A program made the position numbers and the translations under genes. From positions 1-42,770 of the forward strand of contig JAFQGK010000066.1 in the NCBI GenBank assembly GCA_017398335.1: DNA of 42,770 bases, given 5' to 3'. Positions 31,012 through 41,138 of this stretch are shown one piece after another (within the stretch, counting starts at the first letter, position 1; the number at the start of each line of letters is the position of its first letter). The notes under the pieces were generated by a model. That model saw only the letters and a program-made list of their open reading frames with translations. It was not told the origin of the DNA and made no database searches. The DNA is from Bacteroidales bacterium. Lineage in GTDB: Bacteria > Bacteroidota > Bacteroidia > Bacteroidales > UBA932.

Positions 31012-32808
31012 TTATTTGAACATTTCTGCCACGTCGATGTCCTGCTCAAGTTCAGTCATCTCCGGAATATCGATCAGGATTTCTCCGTCTTCAAGCTTGT
31101 AGAACAGCACCTTTTCAGGCTGCTTGTGCTCAAGGACATTACCTGTGTCCACGAGACCGTTTCTGTTCAGGTCTTCTGTTATTCTGATCGAGTATTTTCC
31201 GGCTTTCAGATAAGGAAAGAGCAGTGTCTCATCCTTTTCTATGATATAGGACCTCAATACATTTGCTCTCTTCTCATCAAGCAGATCTACAATATATTTG
31301 TTCTTCACATTATTCATATTCAGCATCATTGTGCTGAGCTTGTCATCTTTCGGAAGTGATACCTTGATCTCTGTACTGTCATTATAGAAGCCGTTGATGT
31401 CGCGGAATTTTCTATGAGGTACCTTCAGTATATATTCATAACCTACCTGCAGCTTTTCAGAAGGTGTTATTATATATTTCCTCAGATTGAGCGAATCCTG
31501 CTTTACTGTATATTTTCCCTTGCTTTCCTGCTGGCGAGGGTTGATGTACCTGAAGCTGAGCGAGTCGAATGCAGTCTCGACCAGAGGGTATTTGAATTCC
31601 AGAACAAATCCGTACTGTTCGATCTTTTCGGCCTTTGCATCAACGGTGAATACAGCTGTCGTGTCTTCCTTCTTGATATCCTTACGCGCAGTCTTTGCTG
31701 CAAGAGCCTTCTTCGGTTTCGGAAGCTTGATTTCCTCGGTGAAACTGTTGAGCAATCCCAGAGTGTCGGTCTTCATGTATTTTACATTCAGGAAGAGTGT
31801 ATCCGGCTGCGGCTTAGGATCATTCACCCAGATTTCAAGACTGTCCTGCTGGAGGTTGAACTGAGTAATCAGCTTGTCTGCCGGCACGCCCTTGATCCAT
31901 ATCGAATCAATCTGCGCATACGGAGCCATGAAAGTAATGTAGGCAGTTCTCTCTCCGACTCTTTCCTTGTTGACAATCAGCTGTTTGCTCGGTTTTTCCC
32001 TGAAGACATTGAGTTCGTATTCCGTATTTCTTGCAAGACAGCATAGCGTGTCCTTCATGTCATATTTCTGGAGCTCCGGCAATGTGTCAACTATTTTCGT
32101 TATCGGTCTGAAAGCCGAATCTACGAACGCAATCTTCTCTGTTTCAGGTTCGTAGATATTGTTGTTGTTTTCATCTATAATAGCATACAGCCTGTATACT
32201 GTATCCTGAATATTTCTCAGGCAGAAGAATCCCCAATCATCAGTCTTTACGGCAGCGTCAGGGCGATGAAGGAATACAGCCGAGTCAGCGTGGTCCTTGT
32301 AAAGCATGACAGTAGCGCCTTTTATAGGCTTGAGTGTGTTGCAGTCCTGAACTATACCTGTCACCATCATCGAGTCAATTGTGCTGCCGGTCGAGAATAC
32401 AAGAGTATAGCCGGGGAACATATTGCCTTCATTGTTGTCGGCAATGGCATTGGTTAAATCCAGAGTATATGTCTTGTTGCTGTCGAGATCTTCTTCGAAA
32501 TATACGACTACGCTTTTGTTCTTCAGTTTGAACTTGGGTGCCTTTTCCTGTGGTGGAGAAAGAAAGAGGCTCTTCGGGTCCTTTACTGTCACATATTCGT
32601 TGAATCCGATTTCAATCTTTGCTTTGTGTACAGGTACGTTTGTCTGACCTTCCAGAGGATACAGTTTTGTAATCAGCGGAGGTATCGTGTCTTTTGGACC
32701 ACCGCTTGGGGGAGTGGTCGTGTTGGCACACGAATGAGAAAATATCGTGGCACCCAATATCAACGCCACTGGTATGGCAGGCAGCAGATTGCTGAGCTTT
32801 TTCTTCAT
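31012..32808 (-). CDS. Ig-like domain lipoprotein of Bacteroidota type
   Basis: I start it at ATG 32808, one base after the relA/spoT stop, giving 598 residues. A signal peptide ends in the lipobox FSHSC, and the mature protein begins CANTTTPPSGGPKDTIPP, a start typical of a widespread Bacteroidota family. An Ig-like (Big_5 type) domain follows (about 30-120: LYPLEGQTNVPVHKAKIEIGF, then TYTLDLTNAIADNNEGNMF). Next is a carboxypeptidase-regulatory-like domain (VTGIVQDCNTLKPIKGATVML) and further beta-rich repeats ending with IRITEDLNRNGLVDTG. It is probably an outer-membrane-anchored structural or adhesion protein; no enzyme motif is seen. Confidence 0.88.
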   Translation of the reverse strand: MKKKLSNLLPAIPVALILGATIFSHSCANTTTPPSGGPKDTIPPLITKLYPLEGQTNVPVHKAKIEIGFNEYVTVKDPKSLFLSPPQEKAPKFKLKNKSVVVYFEEDLDSNKTYTLDLTNAIADNNEGNMFPGYTLVFSTGSTIDSMMVTGIVQDCNTLKPIKGATVMLYKDHADSAVFLHRPDAAVKTDDWGFFCLRNIQDTVYRLYAIIDENNNNIYEPETEKIAFVDSAFRPITKIVDTLPELQKYDMKDTLCCLARNTEYELNVFREKPSKQLIVNKERVGERTAYITFMAPYAQIDSIWIKGVPADKLITQFNLQQDSLEIWVNDPKPQPDTLFLNVKYMKTDTLGLLNSFTEEIKLPKPKKALAAKTARKDIKKEDTTAVFTVDAKAEKIEQYGFVLEFKYPLVETAFDSLSFRYINPRQQESKGKYTVKQDSLNLRKYIITPSEKLQVGYEYILKVPHRKFRDINGFYNDSTEIKVSLPKDDKLSTMMLNMNNVKNKYIVDLLDEKRANVLRSYIIEKDETLLFPYLKAGKYSIRITEDLNRNGLVDTGNVLEHKQPEKVLFYKLEDGEILIDIPEMTELEQDIDVAEMFK

Positions 32809-32809
32809 A

Positions 32810-34996
32810 TTATAATTCTGTCTTTGCAACTGTTTCAATTCCATCAATACTCTTAAGCTTCCCGATCAGACTTTCGAGGTCTTTTATGTCATGGACGTAC
32901 AGGTCTATATGGCCGTCGAAGATTCCGTCTTCTGCTCCAAGGTTTATTCGTCTTATGTTTGTGTTCAGCCTGGACGTAAGCATCGCTATATCATTTATCA
33001 TACCGATTCTGTCTGTTCCTTTGATCGAGACTCTTGCCAGATAGAGGTTATTGGTGTTTGATGCCTTGTCCCATTTTACGGTCACTATCTTGTCTCCGAA
33101 CTTTGCCGCAAGGTTGTTTGCATTGCTGCAGGTTCTTGTGTGCACCGTTATTGTGCCGTCGGAAGACTTGAATCCGACAACGCTTTCTCCCATAATCGGG
33201 GTACAGCAGGAAGCAAGTATGTATTTCTGCTTTTCTTCAGAGTTTGATATGACGAAATATGATTCCCTGTTGATGCCGTAATATTTCCTGAGCTTGTTTT
33301 CGAGACCCTCAAGTATTATTGCACTGCAACCTATCCTGAAATACAGCTCTTCAGGTTTTGTGTCAAATATATCGTATTCTTCCATCAGGAAGTTGATGGT
33401 CTTGTCGGTAAGCTTTCTTCCGATGTTGGCCAGGCTCTTTATCAGCATTTCCTTACCTGCCTTGATATAGGTCTGGCGTTCGCTCTTTACCTGATCAAGG
33501 ATGGCTCTTCGTGCTCTTGATGTCTTGACAAACTGGAGCCATTCCTTCTTCGGCTTCTCGTTCTCTGCTGTTATTATCTCAATCTGGTCACCTGTCTTCA
33601 GTACATACGATAGAGGGACAAGTCGCAGATTTGCCTTTGCGGCGATAGCTTTGTTACCTATCTGGCTGTGAATCGAATATGCGAAATCCAAGGCTGTCGC
33701 GCCTTTTTCGATACTTTTCTGTTCGCCTTTCGGAGTGAATACAAAGATATCGGTCTTGATCAGGTCATTATGGATCATGTCCAGAAGATCAAGGGCATTG
33801 ATGTCCGGATTGACAAGTATTTCCTTGACTCTCGCAATCCATTTGTCCATTTCGCTTTCACCCTCTTCCGCGAATCCATCTTTCTTGTAGGCCCAATGTG
33901 CAGCGATACCTTTCTCTGCGATGTCGTTCATTCTGTGTGAACGTATCTGCACTTCTATCCAGATACCGGTGTTGCTCATCAGTGTACAGTGAAGAGCTTC
34001 GTATCCGTTGTTTTTTGGATAGTTTACCCAATCCCTGACCCTGTCTGCCTTATATTTGTAAAGGCCTGTTATGATCGAAAATATATGATAACACTGGTCC
34101 CTTTCAGTTTCTTTCATTTCCGGATCAGGTTCAAAGATGATTCTTACAGCATATAAATCGTATATCTGTTCGAAAGGTATGCCTTTGTTTGTCATCTTGT
34201 TCCAGATTGAATAAGGTGTCTTCACCCTTTTCTTGATCTGATAAGTGAATCCGGCAGCTTTAAGAGCTTCGTTGATCGGGGCAATGAAGTCATTGATTTC
34301 CTTGTCCTTGTCGCTTATGTTCCGGTTGATCTTGGCAGTAATGTCGTGGAATGCTTCCGGTTCCTTGTATCTGAGCCATATGTCTTCCATCTCTGATTTC
34401 ACACCGTACAGACCGAGCCTGTGGGCCAGAGGAATGAATACGTACATTGTTTCGCTGAGGATCTTGTCTCTTTTGTGTTCCGGCATGAATTCGATTGTCC
34501 TGCAGTTGTGCAGACGGTCTGCGAGCTTGATGAGAACGACCCTTACGTCATCGTTGAGGGTAAGAAGTATTCGCTTGAAATTTTCTGCCTGCATGCTCTT
34601 CTGCTCTGCCTTGTCCTCATTGTCGAGCACGGTCTTGATTTTGGTCAGGCCGTCCACAAGGGTTGCAACCTTGTCTCCAAAAAGACTTCTCAGATCATCG
34701 ACAGTATAGGCAGTGTCTTCAACGACGTCATGAAGCAGGGCTGCCACTATCGATTTATAGCCGAGACCGATGTTGCTGACAACGATTTTTGCCACGGCGA
34801 TAGGGTGGAGGATGTATGGCTCTCCGGAACGGCGCCTGACTCCTTTATGTGCTTCATTCGCGAAATCGAAAGCCTTCTGTATCACCTCGAGCTCTGCAGG
34901 ATCGCTGCATCTTCTGCGTGCAGCTTCCTTCAGATCGGCATAGTCTCTTGCTATTACCTCATAGTCTTTTGTGGTGAATTCCGAAATCTTACCCAT
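32810..34996 (-). CDS. spoT: Bifunctional (p)ppGpp synthetase/hydrolase (RelA/SpoT family)
   Basis: This protein makes and breaks down the starvation alarmone (p)ppGpp. With ATG 34996 it has 728 residues. The order is: HD hydrolase domain (YILHPIAVAKIV, LLHDVVEDTAYT, KLADRLHN), synthetase domain (RVKTPYSIWNKM, YDLYAVRIIFE, WVNYPKNNGYEALHCTL), TGS (DIFVFTPKGEQKSIEKGATALDFAYSIH), a Cys-containing region (ASCCTPIMGESVVGF) and a C-terminal ACT domain. The HD residues are intact, so both activities are expected. It starts one base after yihY and one base ahead of the Ig-like lipoprotein, in the seven-gene operon. Confidence 0.96.
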   Translation of the reverse strand: MGKISEFTTKDYEVIARDYADLKEAARRRCSDPAELEVIQKAFDFANEAHKGVRRRSGEPYILHPIAVAKIVVSNIGLGYKSIVAALLHDVVEDTAYTVDDLRSLFGDKVATLVDGLTKIKTVLDNEDKAEQKSMQAENFKRILLTLNDDVRVVLIKLADRLHNCRTIEFMPEHKRDKILSETMYVFIPLAHRLGLYGVKSEMEDIWLRYKEPEAFHDITAKINRNISDKDKEINDFIAPINEALKAAGFTYQIKKRVKTPYSIWNKMTNKGIPFEQIYDLYAVRIIFEPDPEMKETERDQCYHIFSIITGLYKYKADRVRDWVNYPKNNGYEALHCTLMSNTGIWIEVQIRSHRMNDIAEKGIAAHWAYKKDGFAEEGESEMDKWIARVKEILVNPDINALDLLDMIHNDLIKTDIFVFTPKGEQKSIEKGATALDFAYSIHSQIGNKAIAAKANLRLVPLSYVLKTGDQIEIITAENEKPKKEWLQFVKTSRARRAILDQVKSERQTYIKAGKEMLIKSLANIGRKLTDKTINFLMEEYDIFDTKPEELYFRIGCSAIILEGLENKLRKYYGINRESYFVISNSEEKQKYILASCCTPIMGESVVGFKSSDGTITVHTRTCSNANNLAAKFGDKIVTVKWDKASNTNNLYLARVSIKGTDRIGMINDIAMLTSRLNTNIRRINLGAEDGIFDGHIDLYVHDIKDLESLIGKLKSIDGIETVAKTEL

Positions 34997-34997
34997 A

Positions 34998-35924
34998 TCA
35001 ATTCTCAATATTATAATTATCAACGTTCTGGAATGCGTAGGACAGCTCCGATCCCATAAGGATTATGTACCATCCTATATTTATCCAAGCCATAAAGAGC
35101 GGTACTGCCGCAAAAACTCCGTATATGGCATTAAGTCGTGTTACGAACACCTGTGTTTCAAGATACATATAGTTTACGACTGTGAAAGCTATCGCTGCGA
35201 AAAGGGCAGCCCTGAATGCGTTGCTGTAGCTTACTGTCGCATTAGGTATGAACTTATACATTGCAGAGAATGTGAATGTAGCCACAACGGCGAACAATGT
35301 CCATGACAGCAGGGTCTTGAATATGCCGAATGTCTCCGGATCCAGACCGATCGACTCAAGCAGGTGTGAGTACATGATTGTGCCTGAGAAGAACACCAGG
35401 ATGATGAATGGTGCGATGATGAGCATGGCGAGTATGTATGACAGTCTCTTGAAGATGTTCCGCGACTTCTGTACCCTCCAGACGTTATTGAATACTCTTT
35501 CCACCGAAAGCATCATCCAGACCACGATCCATACGAAGAGCAGTCCGCTTATCAGTCCCATGCCGCCTCCCAGCGAGGTGTTGATTATGTTGTTGGCAGC
35601 TCCAAGGATGATGTCGATTGTCTGCTGGCTGTTTTCGAAATAATTGTATAGGAAATCTTCCAGTTTGTCTCCCAGTCCGAGACCTCCGGTTACAGCAAAA
35701 ACGATGGCAATGAAAGGAACGACTGACATTGTGCTGAAATAGCTCAATGCAACAGCCTGAAATCCGATCTTTTCTGTCGAGAAGGTCTTGATCGTGATGA
35801 TCAGTACCTTCATATTCTTGATGAATCTGGCTTTTGCTTTGGAGAGTTCCTCCATTTCAAGACCCCAGATGTCATCACGCAGAAAGTTCTTCAACTTGTA
35901 AGTCTTTTTAACAATCCTTTTCAT
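34998..35924 (-). CDS. YihY/BrkB-family membrane protein
   Basis: The 308-residue protein has about six membrane segments and the family's marks: EKIGFQAVALSYFSTMSVVPFIAIVFAV at the first helix, LLFVWIVVWMMLSVERVFNNVWRV, FIPNATVSYSNAFRAALFAAIAF and the closing VFAAVPLFMAWINIGWYIILMGSELSYAF. The family was once called RNase BN by mistake, and its role is still unclear; envelope transport has been proposed. Its ATG overlaps the stop of the thioesterase gene (TAATG), showing translational coupling. Confidence 0.92.
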   Translation of the reverse strand: MKRIVKKTYKLKNFLRDDIWGLEMEELSKAKARFIKNMKVLIITIKTFSTEKIGFQAVALSYFSTMSVVPFIAIVFAVTGGLGLGDKLEDFLYNYFENSQQTIDIILGAANNIINTSLGGGMGLISGLLFVWIVVWMMLSVERVFNNVWRVQKSRNIFKRLSYILAMLIIAPFIILVFFSGTIMYSHLLESIGLDPETFGIFKTLLSWTLFAVVATFTFSAMYKFIPNATVSYSNAFRAALFAAIAFTVVNYMYLETQVFVTRLNAIYGVFAAVPLFMAWINIGWYIILMGSELSYAFQNVDNYNIEN

Positions 35925-36286
35925 TATCCAAGTTTTTTCATAAATCGTTCAGGGTCAATGATGAAGCGCTCGTGGGTGCCTTCACCTAAAACTCCGTCGG
36001 AATCACTGACGCTCACCTTGAATGTCAGTCTTCTTCCTTCAACTTCCAGAAGTTCGGCTACAGAAACAACTTCAGTTCCGGTCTTGCACGCTCTCAGATG
36101 TGAGATCTCTACCTTAGTCCCTACAGTCTGATGTCCGGCAGCTGCAGCTGATTCATAGGCCGTCTTCTCCATAAGGCAGATCATGGCCGGTGTAGCATAA
36201 ACCGGGAGTCCTCCGGAGCCGATATGCTCTGCGGTATCCATCTCATTGACGATGTAGCTCAATGTATATTTGTCTCCTGCCTTCAT
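35924..36286 (-). CDS. Hotdog-fold thioesterase, FlK-like
   Basis: The 120-residue protein fits the FlK-type (fluoroacetyl-CoA thioesterase-like) hotdog group. It has EHIGSGGLPVYATPAMICLMEKTAYESA in the central helix with a Glu in the active-site place, GTKVEISHLRACKTG with the candidate catalytic His, and FKVSVSDSDGVLGEGTHERFII. Members without fluoroacetate exposure hydrolyse small acyl-CoA esters, so fluoroacetate as substrate is not implied. It begins five bases after the ligA stop and overlaps yihY. Confidence 0.85.
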   Translation of the reverse strand: MKAGDKYTLSYIVNEMDTAEHIGSGGLPVYATPAMICLMEKTAYESAAAAGHQTVGTKVEISHLRACKTGTEVVSVAELLEVEGRRLTFKVSVSDSDGVLGEGTHERFIIDPERFMKKLG

Positions 36287-36291
36287 CTTTC

Positions 36292-38376
<2,085 letters not shown>

Positions 38377-38379
38377 CTA

Positions 38380-38411
38380 CAAATTTACATAAATCATTTG
38401 ATATGTGCAAT
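38380..38411 (-). promoter_or_regulatory. Promoter of the ligA operon
   Basis: On the minus strand ATTG (38408-38411, one mismatch), a 20-base spacer and an exact TAAATTTG (38380-38387) lie 16 bases before the ligA ATG. It would drive ligA through ispG. Confidence 0.65.
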
Positions 38412-38444
38412 ATGCTTTCCCAGGTGTCTGCGGGGAAATAAAAT

Positions 38445-38476
38445 CTTGTGTTTTATCCGAAAAAATGATAAATTTG
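38445..38476 (+). promoter_or_regulatory. Promoter of pfk
   Basis: CTTG (38445-38448, one mismatch), a 20-base spacer and an exact TAAATTTG (38469-38476) lead into a leader of about 40 bases before the pfk ATG. Confidence 0.65.
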
Positions 38477-38521
38477 CGGCGCAAATTGAAAATCGTTTAA
38501 CAATTTAATATTTATTTTATT

Positions 38522-39760
38522 ATGAAAGACGCAGTTATCATCCTTTGTGGTGGCGGTCCCGCTCCGGGAATGAACTCAGTATCAATGAGTGTTGCAAAGA
38601 CATTCCTTTCCAAGGGTTACAGAGTAATCGGTCTCCATGGCGGTTATTCAGGACTTTTCAGCAAGAATGCACGCACTGAAGACCTTACTTTCTTCATTGC
38701 TGACCGTTACTTCAACAGAGGTGGTTCTTATCTTGAAATGAGCCGTTTCAAACCAACTGACAAGGATTTCGAAGAGAACTTCAACCTTGACCTTTTCAAG
38801 GACAACAACATCAAGCTCCTCGTAACAATCGGTGGTGACGACACTGCTTCAACTGCTAACCGTATCTCAAAGTTCCTCGCAGCAAAGGGATATCCTATCG
38901 CAAACATTCACTGTCCTAAGACAATCGATAACGACCTTCCGCTTCCTGCAAATGCTCCTACATTCGGCTACAACTCAGCTAAGGACGAGGGTGCTCACCT
39001 TGCACGCACCGTATATGAGGATGCACGTACTTCAGGAAACTGGCTTATCATCTCAGCAATGGGCCGTACCTGCGGTTCACTCGCACTCGGAATCGGTGAG
39101 GCTACTCATTGCCCTATGACCATCATCCCTGAGATGTTCGACAAGACTCAGATCAACCTCGACAAGGTTGTGAAGCTTGCCATCTCAGCTATCCTCAAGA
39201 GAAAGATCATGGGCGTAAACTATGGTACAATCATCGCAGCTGAAGGCGTTTTCCATGATGAGGGAATCATCGACGGTCTCGTAAACTCAGGTCTCAACAT
39301 CACTTATGATGATCACGGTCATCCTGAGCTCGGCAAGATTTCAAAGGCAGGCCTTTTCAACGACCTTCTCGAGATCGAATTCAAGAAGCTCGGCCTCAAG
39401 GTTAAGAGCCGTCCGGTAGAGATCGGTTACGACGTACGTTGCCAGGATCCTATCGCATACGACGTGACTTACTGTACTGAGCTCGCAATGGGTGCTTACC
39501 AGCTCTTCAGCGAGGGCAAGACCGGATGTATGGTCTACGTTGACTCATACGGCAACGTTTCTCCACTCTATCTTGCTGACCTTCAGGACCCTACAACCGG
39601 CAAGATCCCGCCACGCGTAGTTGACATCAACTCAGGTACAGCTCAGAACTACTACAACTACATCGCTCACTACGTGACCGAGGCTGACTACGACGCAGTC
39701 CGCGCCCTCGGCATCGAGAACCCTGAAGCCTTCGACTTCAAGAAGATTCTGGAGTGGTAA
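38522..39760 (+). CDS. pfp: 6-phosphofructokinase, probably pyrophosphate-dependent
   Basis: This enzyme phosphorylates fructose 6-phosphate in glycolysis. The 412 residues begin with LCGGGPAPGMNS. The donor-site motif reads GGDDT, where ATP enzymes have GGDGS, and the catalytic motif reads PKTIDND, where ATP enzymes have PGTIDND. Both changes mark PPi-dependent enzymes, which act reversibly. SAMGRTCGSLALGIG and the PEMFDK segment are typical of the group. The third-position pattern (many C-ending codons such as ATC, TTC and AAC) differs from its neighbours and suggests high expression. It stands alone with its own promoter and a terminator at 39806-39855. Confidence 0.9.
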   Translation: MKDAVIILCGGGPAPGMNSVSMSVAKTFLSKGYRVIGLHGGYSGLFSKNARTEDLTFFIADRYFNRGGSYLEMSRFKPTDKDFEENFNLDLFKDNNIKLLVTIGGDDTASTANRISKFLAAKGYPIANIHCPKTIDNDLPLPANAPTFGYNSAKDEGAHLARTVYEDARTSGNWLIISAMGRTCGSLALGIGEATHCPMTIIPEMFDKTQINLDKVVKLAISAILKRKIMGVNYGTIIAAEGVFHDEGIIDGLVNSGLNITYDDHGHPELGKISKAGLFNDLLEIEFKKLGLKVKSRPVEIGYDVRCQDPIAYDVTYCTELAMGAYQLFSEGKTGCMVYVDSYGNVSPLYLADLQDPTTGKIPPRVVDINSGTAQNYYNYIAHYVTEADYDAVRALGIENPEAFDFKKILEW

Positions 39761-39766
39761 TTCCAT

Positions 39767-39785
39767 AACCCGACCTGATCGGGCA
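39767..39785. repeat. Intergenic palindrome, copy 5 (inverted orientation)
   Basis: CCCGACCTGATCGGG at 39769-39783, read on the minus strand, gives the same CCCGATCAGGTCGGG core as copy 1 at 3981-3995. It sits a few bases after the pfk stop, more than 35 kb from copy 1. Confidence 0.7.
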
Positions 39786-39805
39786 TCCGGTGCAAAAACA
39801 TAGCG

Positions 39806-39855
39806 AAACTGCTCGCTGTACCCACAAATTTCAGGGTATCGCGAGCAGTTTTCCT
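39806..39855 (+). terminator. Terminator after pfk
   Basis: An 11-bp perfect stem (39806-39816 with 39841-39851) encloses a further TACCC/GGGTA pairing (39819-39823 with 39834-39838). It is followed by a short T-containing stretch. Confidence 0.8.
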
Positions 39856-39931
39856 ATAAAAATGCGCTTAGTAGTATTCAGGTGTGGTGGAGTTGCAAAA
39901 CAATGATATTTTCTGATAACAGCCGCGGATA

Positions 39932-39962
39932 TTTCGGTAGTCCGAAAAAGTAAGTATCTTTG
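39932..39962 (+). promoter_or_regulatory. rhuM promoter with an inverted repeat
   Basis: TTTC (39932-39935), a 19-base spacer and an exact TATCTTTG (39955-39962) make a promoter 18 bases before the rhuM ATG. TTTCGG (39932-39937) and CCGAAA (39942-39947) form an inverted repeat that covers the -33 box, a natural operator position. The same TTCGG...CCGAA pair appears inside rhuM. Confidence 0.55.
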
Positions 39963-39980
39963 CTTTGATTAATTTATCAT

Positions 39981-40958
39981 ATGACAGATAACAAGGTTAT
40001 AATTTATACGGCAAATGATGGTAAGACCAGAATTGACGTAAAGCTTGAAGAGGAGACCCTATGGCTTACTCAAGCTCAGATGTGTGAACTTTACCAGACG
40101 AGCAAATCAAATGTAAGTGAGCATATCAAGCATATTTTTGAGGAAGGGGAACTTGATAGAGAAGCAGTTGTTCGGAATTTCCGAACAACTGCTTCTGATG
40201 GGAAAGAGTACATTGTATCTCACTATAATCTTGATATGATAATCGCTCTCGGCTATCGTGTTCGCTCCATCATAGCAACCAGATTCCGGCAGTGGGCGAC
40301 TGAACGTCTTAAAGAATATATAGTTAAAGGCTTTACCCTTGATGATGACCGACTGAAAAAGTTAGGTGGCGGAAGCTATTGGAAGGAACTTTTAGAACGT
40401 ATCAGGGACATCCGTGCCTCCGAGAAGGTACTATATCGTCAGGTACTTGAAATATACGCAACAAGTATTGACTACGACCCAAGAGCACAGGTTTCACAGG
40501 ACTTCTTCAAGAAGGTGCAGAACAAGATTCACTATGCGATTCATGGTCACACGGCAGCTGAATTGATTGTAGAACGTGCTGACGCTGAGAAGGATTTCAT
40601 GGGTTTGATGACCTTCAAGGGTAACCATCCCACTTTGCTTGAAGCCAAGACTGCAAAGAACTATCTTGATGAAAAAGAATTACGGGCTATGGGACAGCTC
40701 GTGTCCGGATATCTGGACTTTGCTGAACGACAGGCGGAACGCGAACAGGTCATGACAATGAATGACTGGGCTGCGTATCTGGATAGAATCCTGACGATGT
40801 CCGGTGAACAATTGCTTGAAGGCGCTGGTTCCGTGACACATGAAAAGGCAATGGAGCACGTAACAACAGAATATCGCAAATATAAGCAGCGCACTATTAG
40901 TGACGTGGAACGCGATTACTTAAATTCTATTAAATCCATTGAGGATTCGATTAAGTAA
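39981..40958 (+). CDS. RhuM-family protein (Virulence_RhuM)
   Basis: The 325-residue protein belongs to the RhuM family, named from a Salmonella pathogenicity island gene but widespread in mobile and defence regions; its biochemical role is unknown. The N-terminal part resembles a helix-turn-helix module (ETLWLTQAQMCELYQTSKSNVSEHIKHIF). The family core follows: VVRNFRTTASDGKEYIVSHYNLDMIIALGYRVRS and RFRQWATERLKEYIVKGFTLDDDRLK. The C-terminal part has HYAIHGHTAAELIVERADAEK and a basic end. It has its own promoter and terminator. A perfect 16-bp hairpin lies in its coding sequence at 40160-40196. The gene faces the DUF262 gene. Confidence 0.9.
   Translation: MTDNKVIIYTANDGKTRIDVKLEEETLWLTQAQMCELYQTSKSNVSEHIKHIFEEGELDREAVVRNFRTTASDGKEYIVSHYNLDMIIALGYRVRSIIATRFRQWATERLKEYIVKGFTLDDDRLKKLGGGSYWKELLERIRDIRASEKVLYRQVLEIYATSIDYDPRAQVSQDFFKKVQNKIHYAIHGHTAAELIVERADAEKDFMGLMTFKGNHPTLLEAKTAKNYLDEKELRAMGQLVSGYLDFAERQAEREQVMTMNDWAAYLDRILTMSGEQLLEGAGSVTHEKAMEHVTTEYRKYKQRTISDVERDYLNSIKSIEDSIK
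40160..40196. repeat. Perfect 16-bp inverted repeat inside rhuM
   Basis: The arm 40160-40175 (AGAAGCAGTTGTTCGG) is exactly complementary to 40181-40196 around AATTT. It encodes part of the conserved EAVVRNFRTTASDG stretch. The inner TTCGG and CCGAA also occur in the rhuM promoter palindrome. Confidence 0.85.
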
Positions 40959-40997
40959 AACAATAATTCAGGTAACTGATACATCTACGAGAATTGA

Positions 40998-41033
40998 AAA
41001 AGGGCTGCCAAATGTACACGGCTACCCTTTTAT
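40998..41033. terminator. Terminator between rhuM and the DUF262 gene
   Basis: AAAAGGGCTGCC (40998-41009) pairs with GGCTACCCTTTT (41020-41031) except for two central bases, with A residues on one side and T on the other, so it can serve both converging genes. The remaining gap to 41138 is AT-rich and holds a small TTCGCT/AGCGAA inverted repeat (about 41046-41070) and no gene. Confidence 0.7.
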
Positions 41034-41138
41034 ATGATTCCAGCATTTCGCTAATGAGCAAATAAGCGAAGTGTGGCTTATGCCTCTACTTGACACTCAA
41101 TAGATTAAGATAAATAACGAGTGGTTTAAATCTACACT

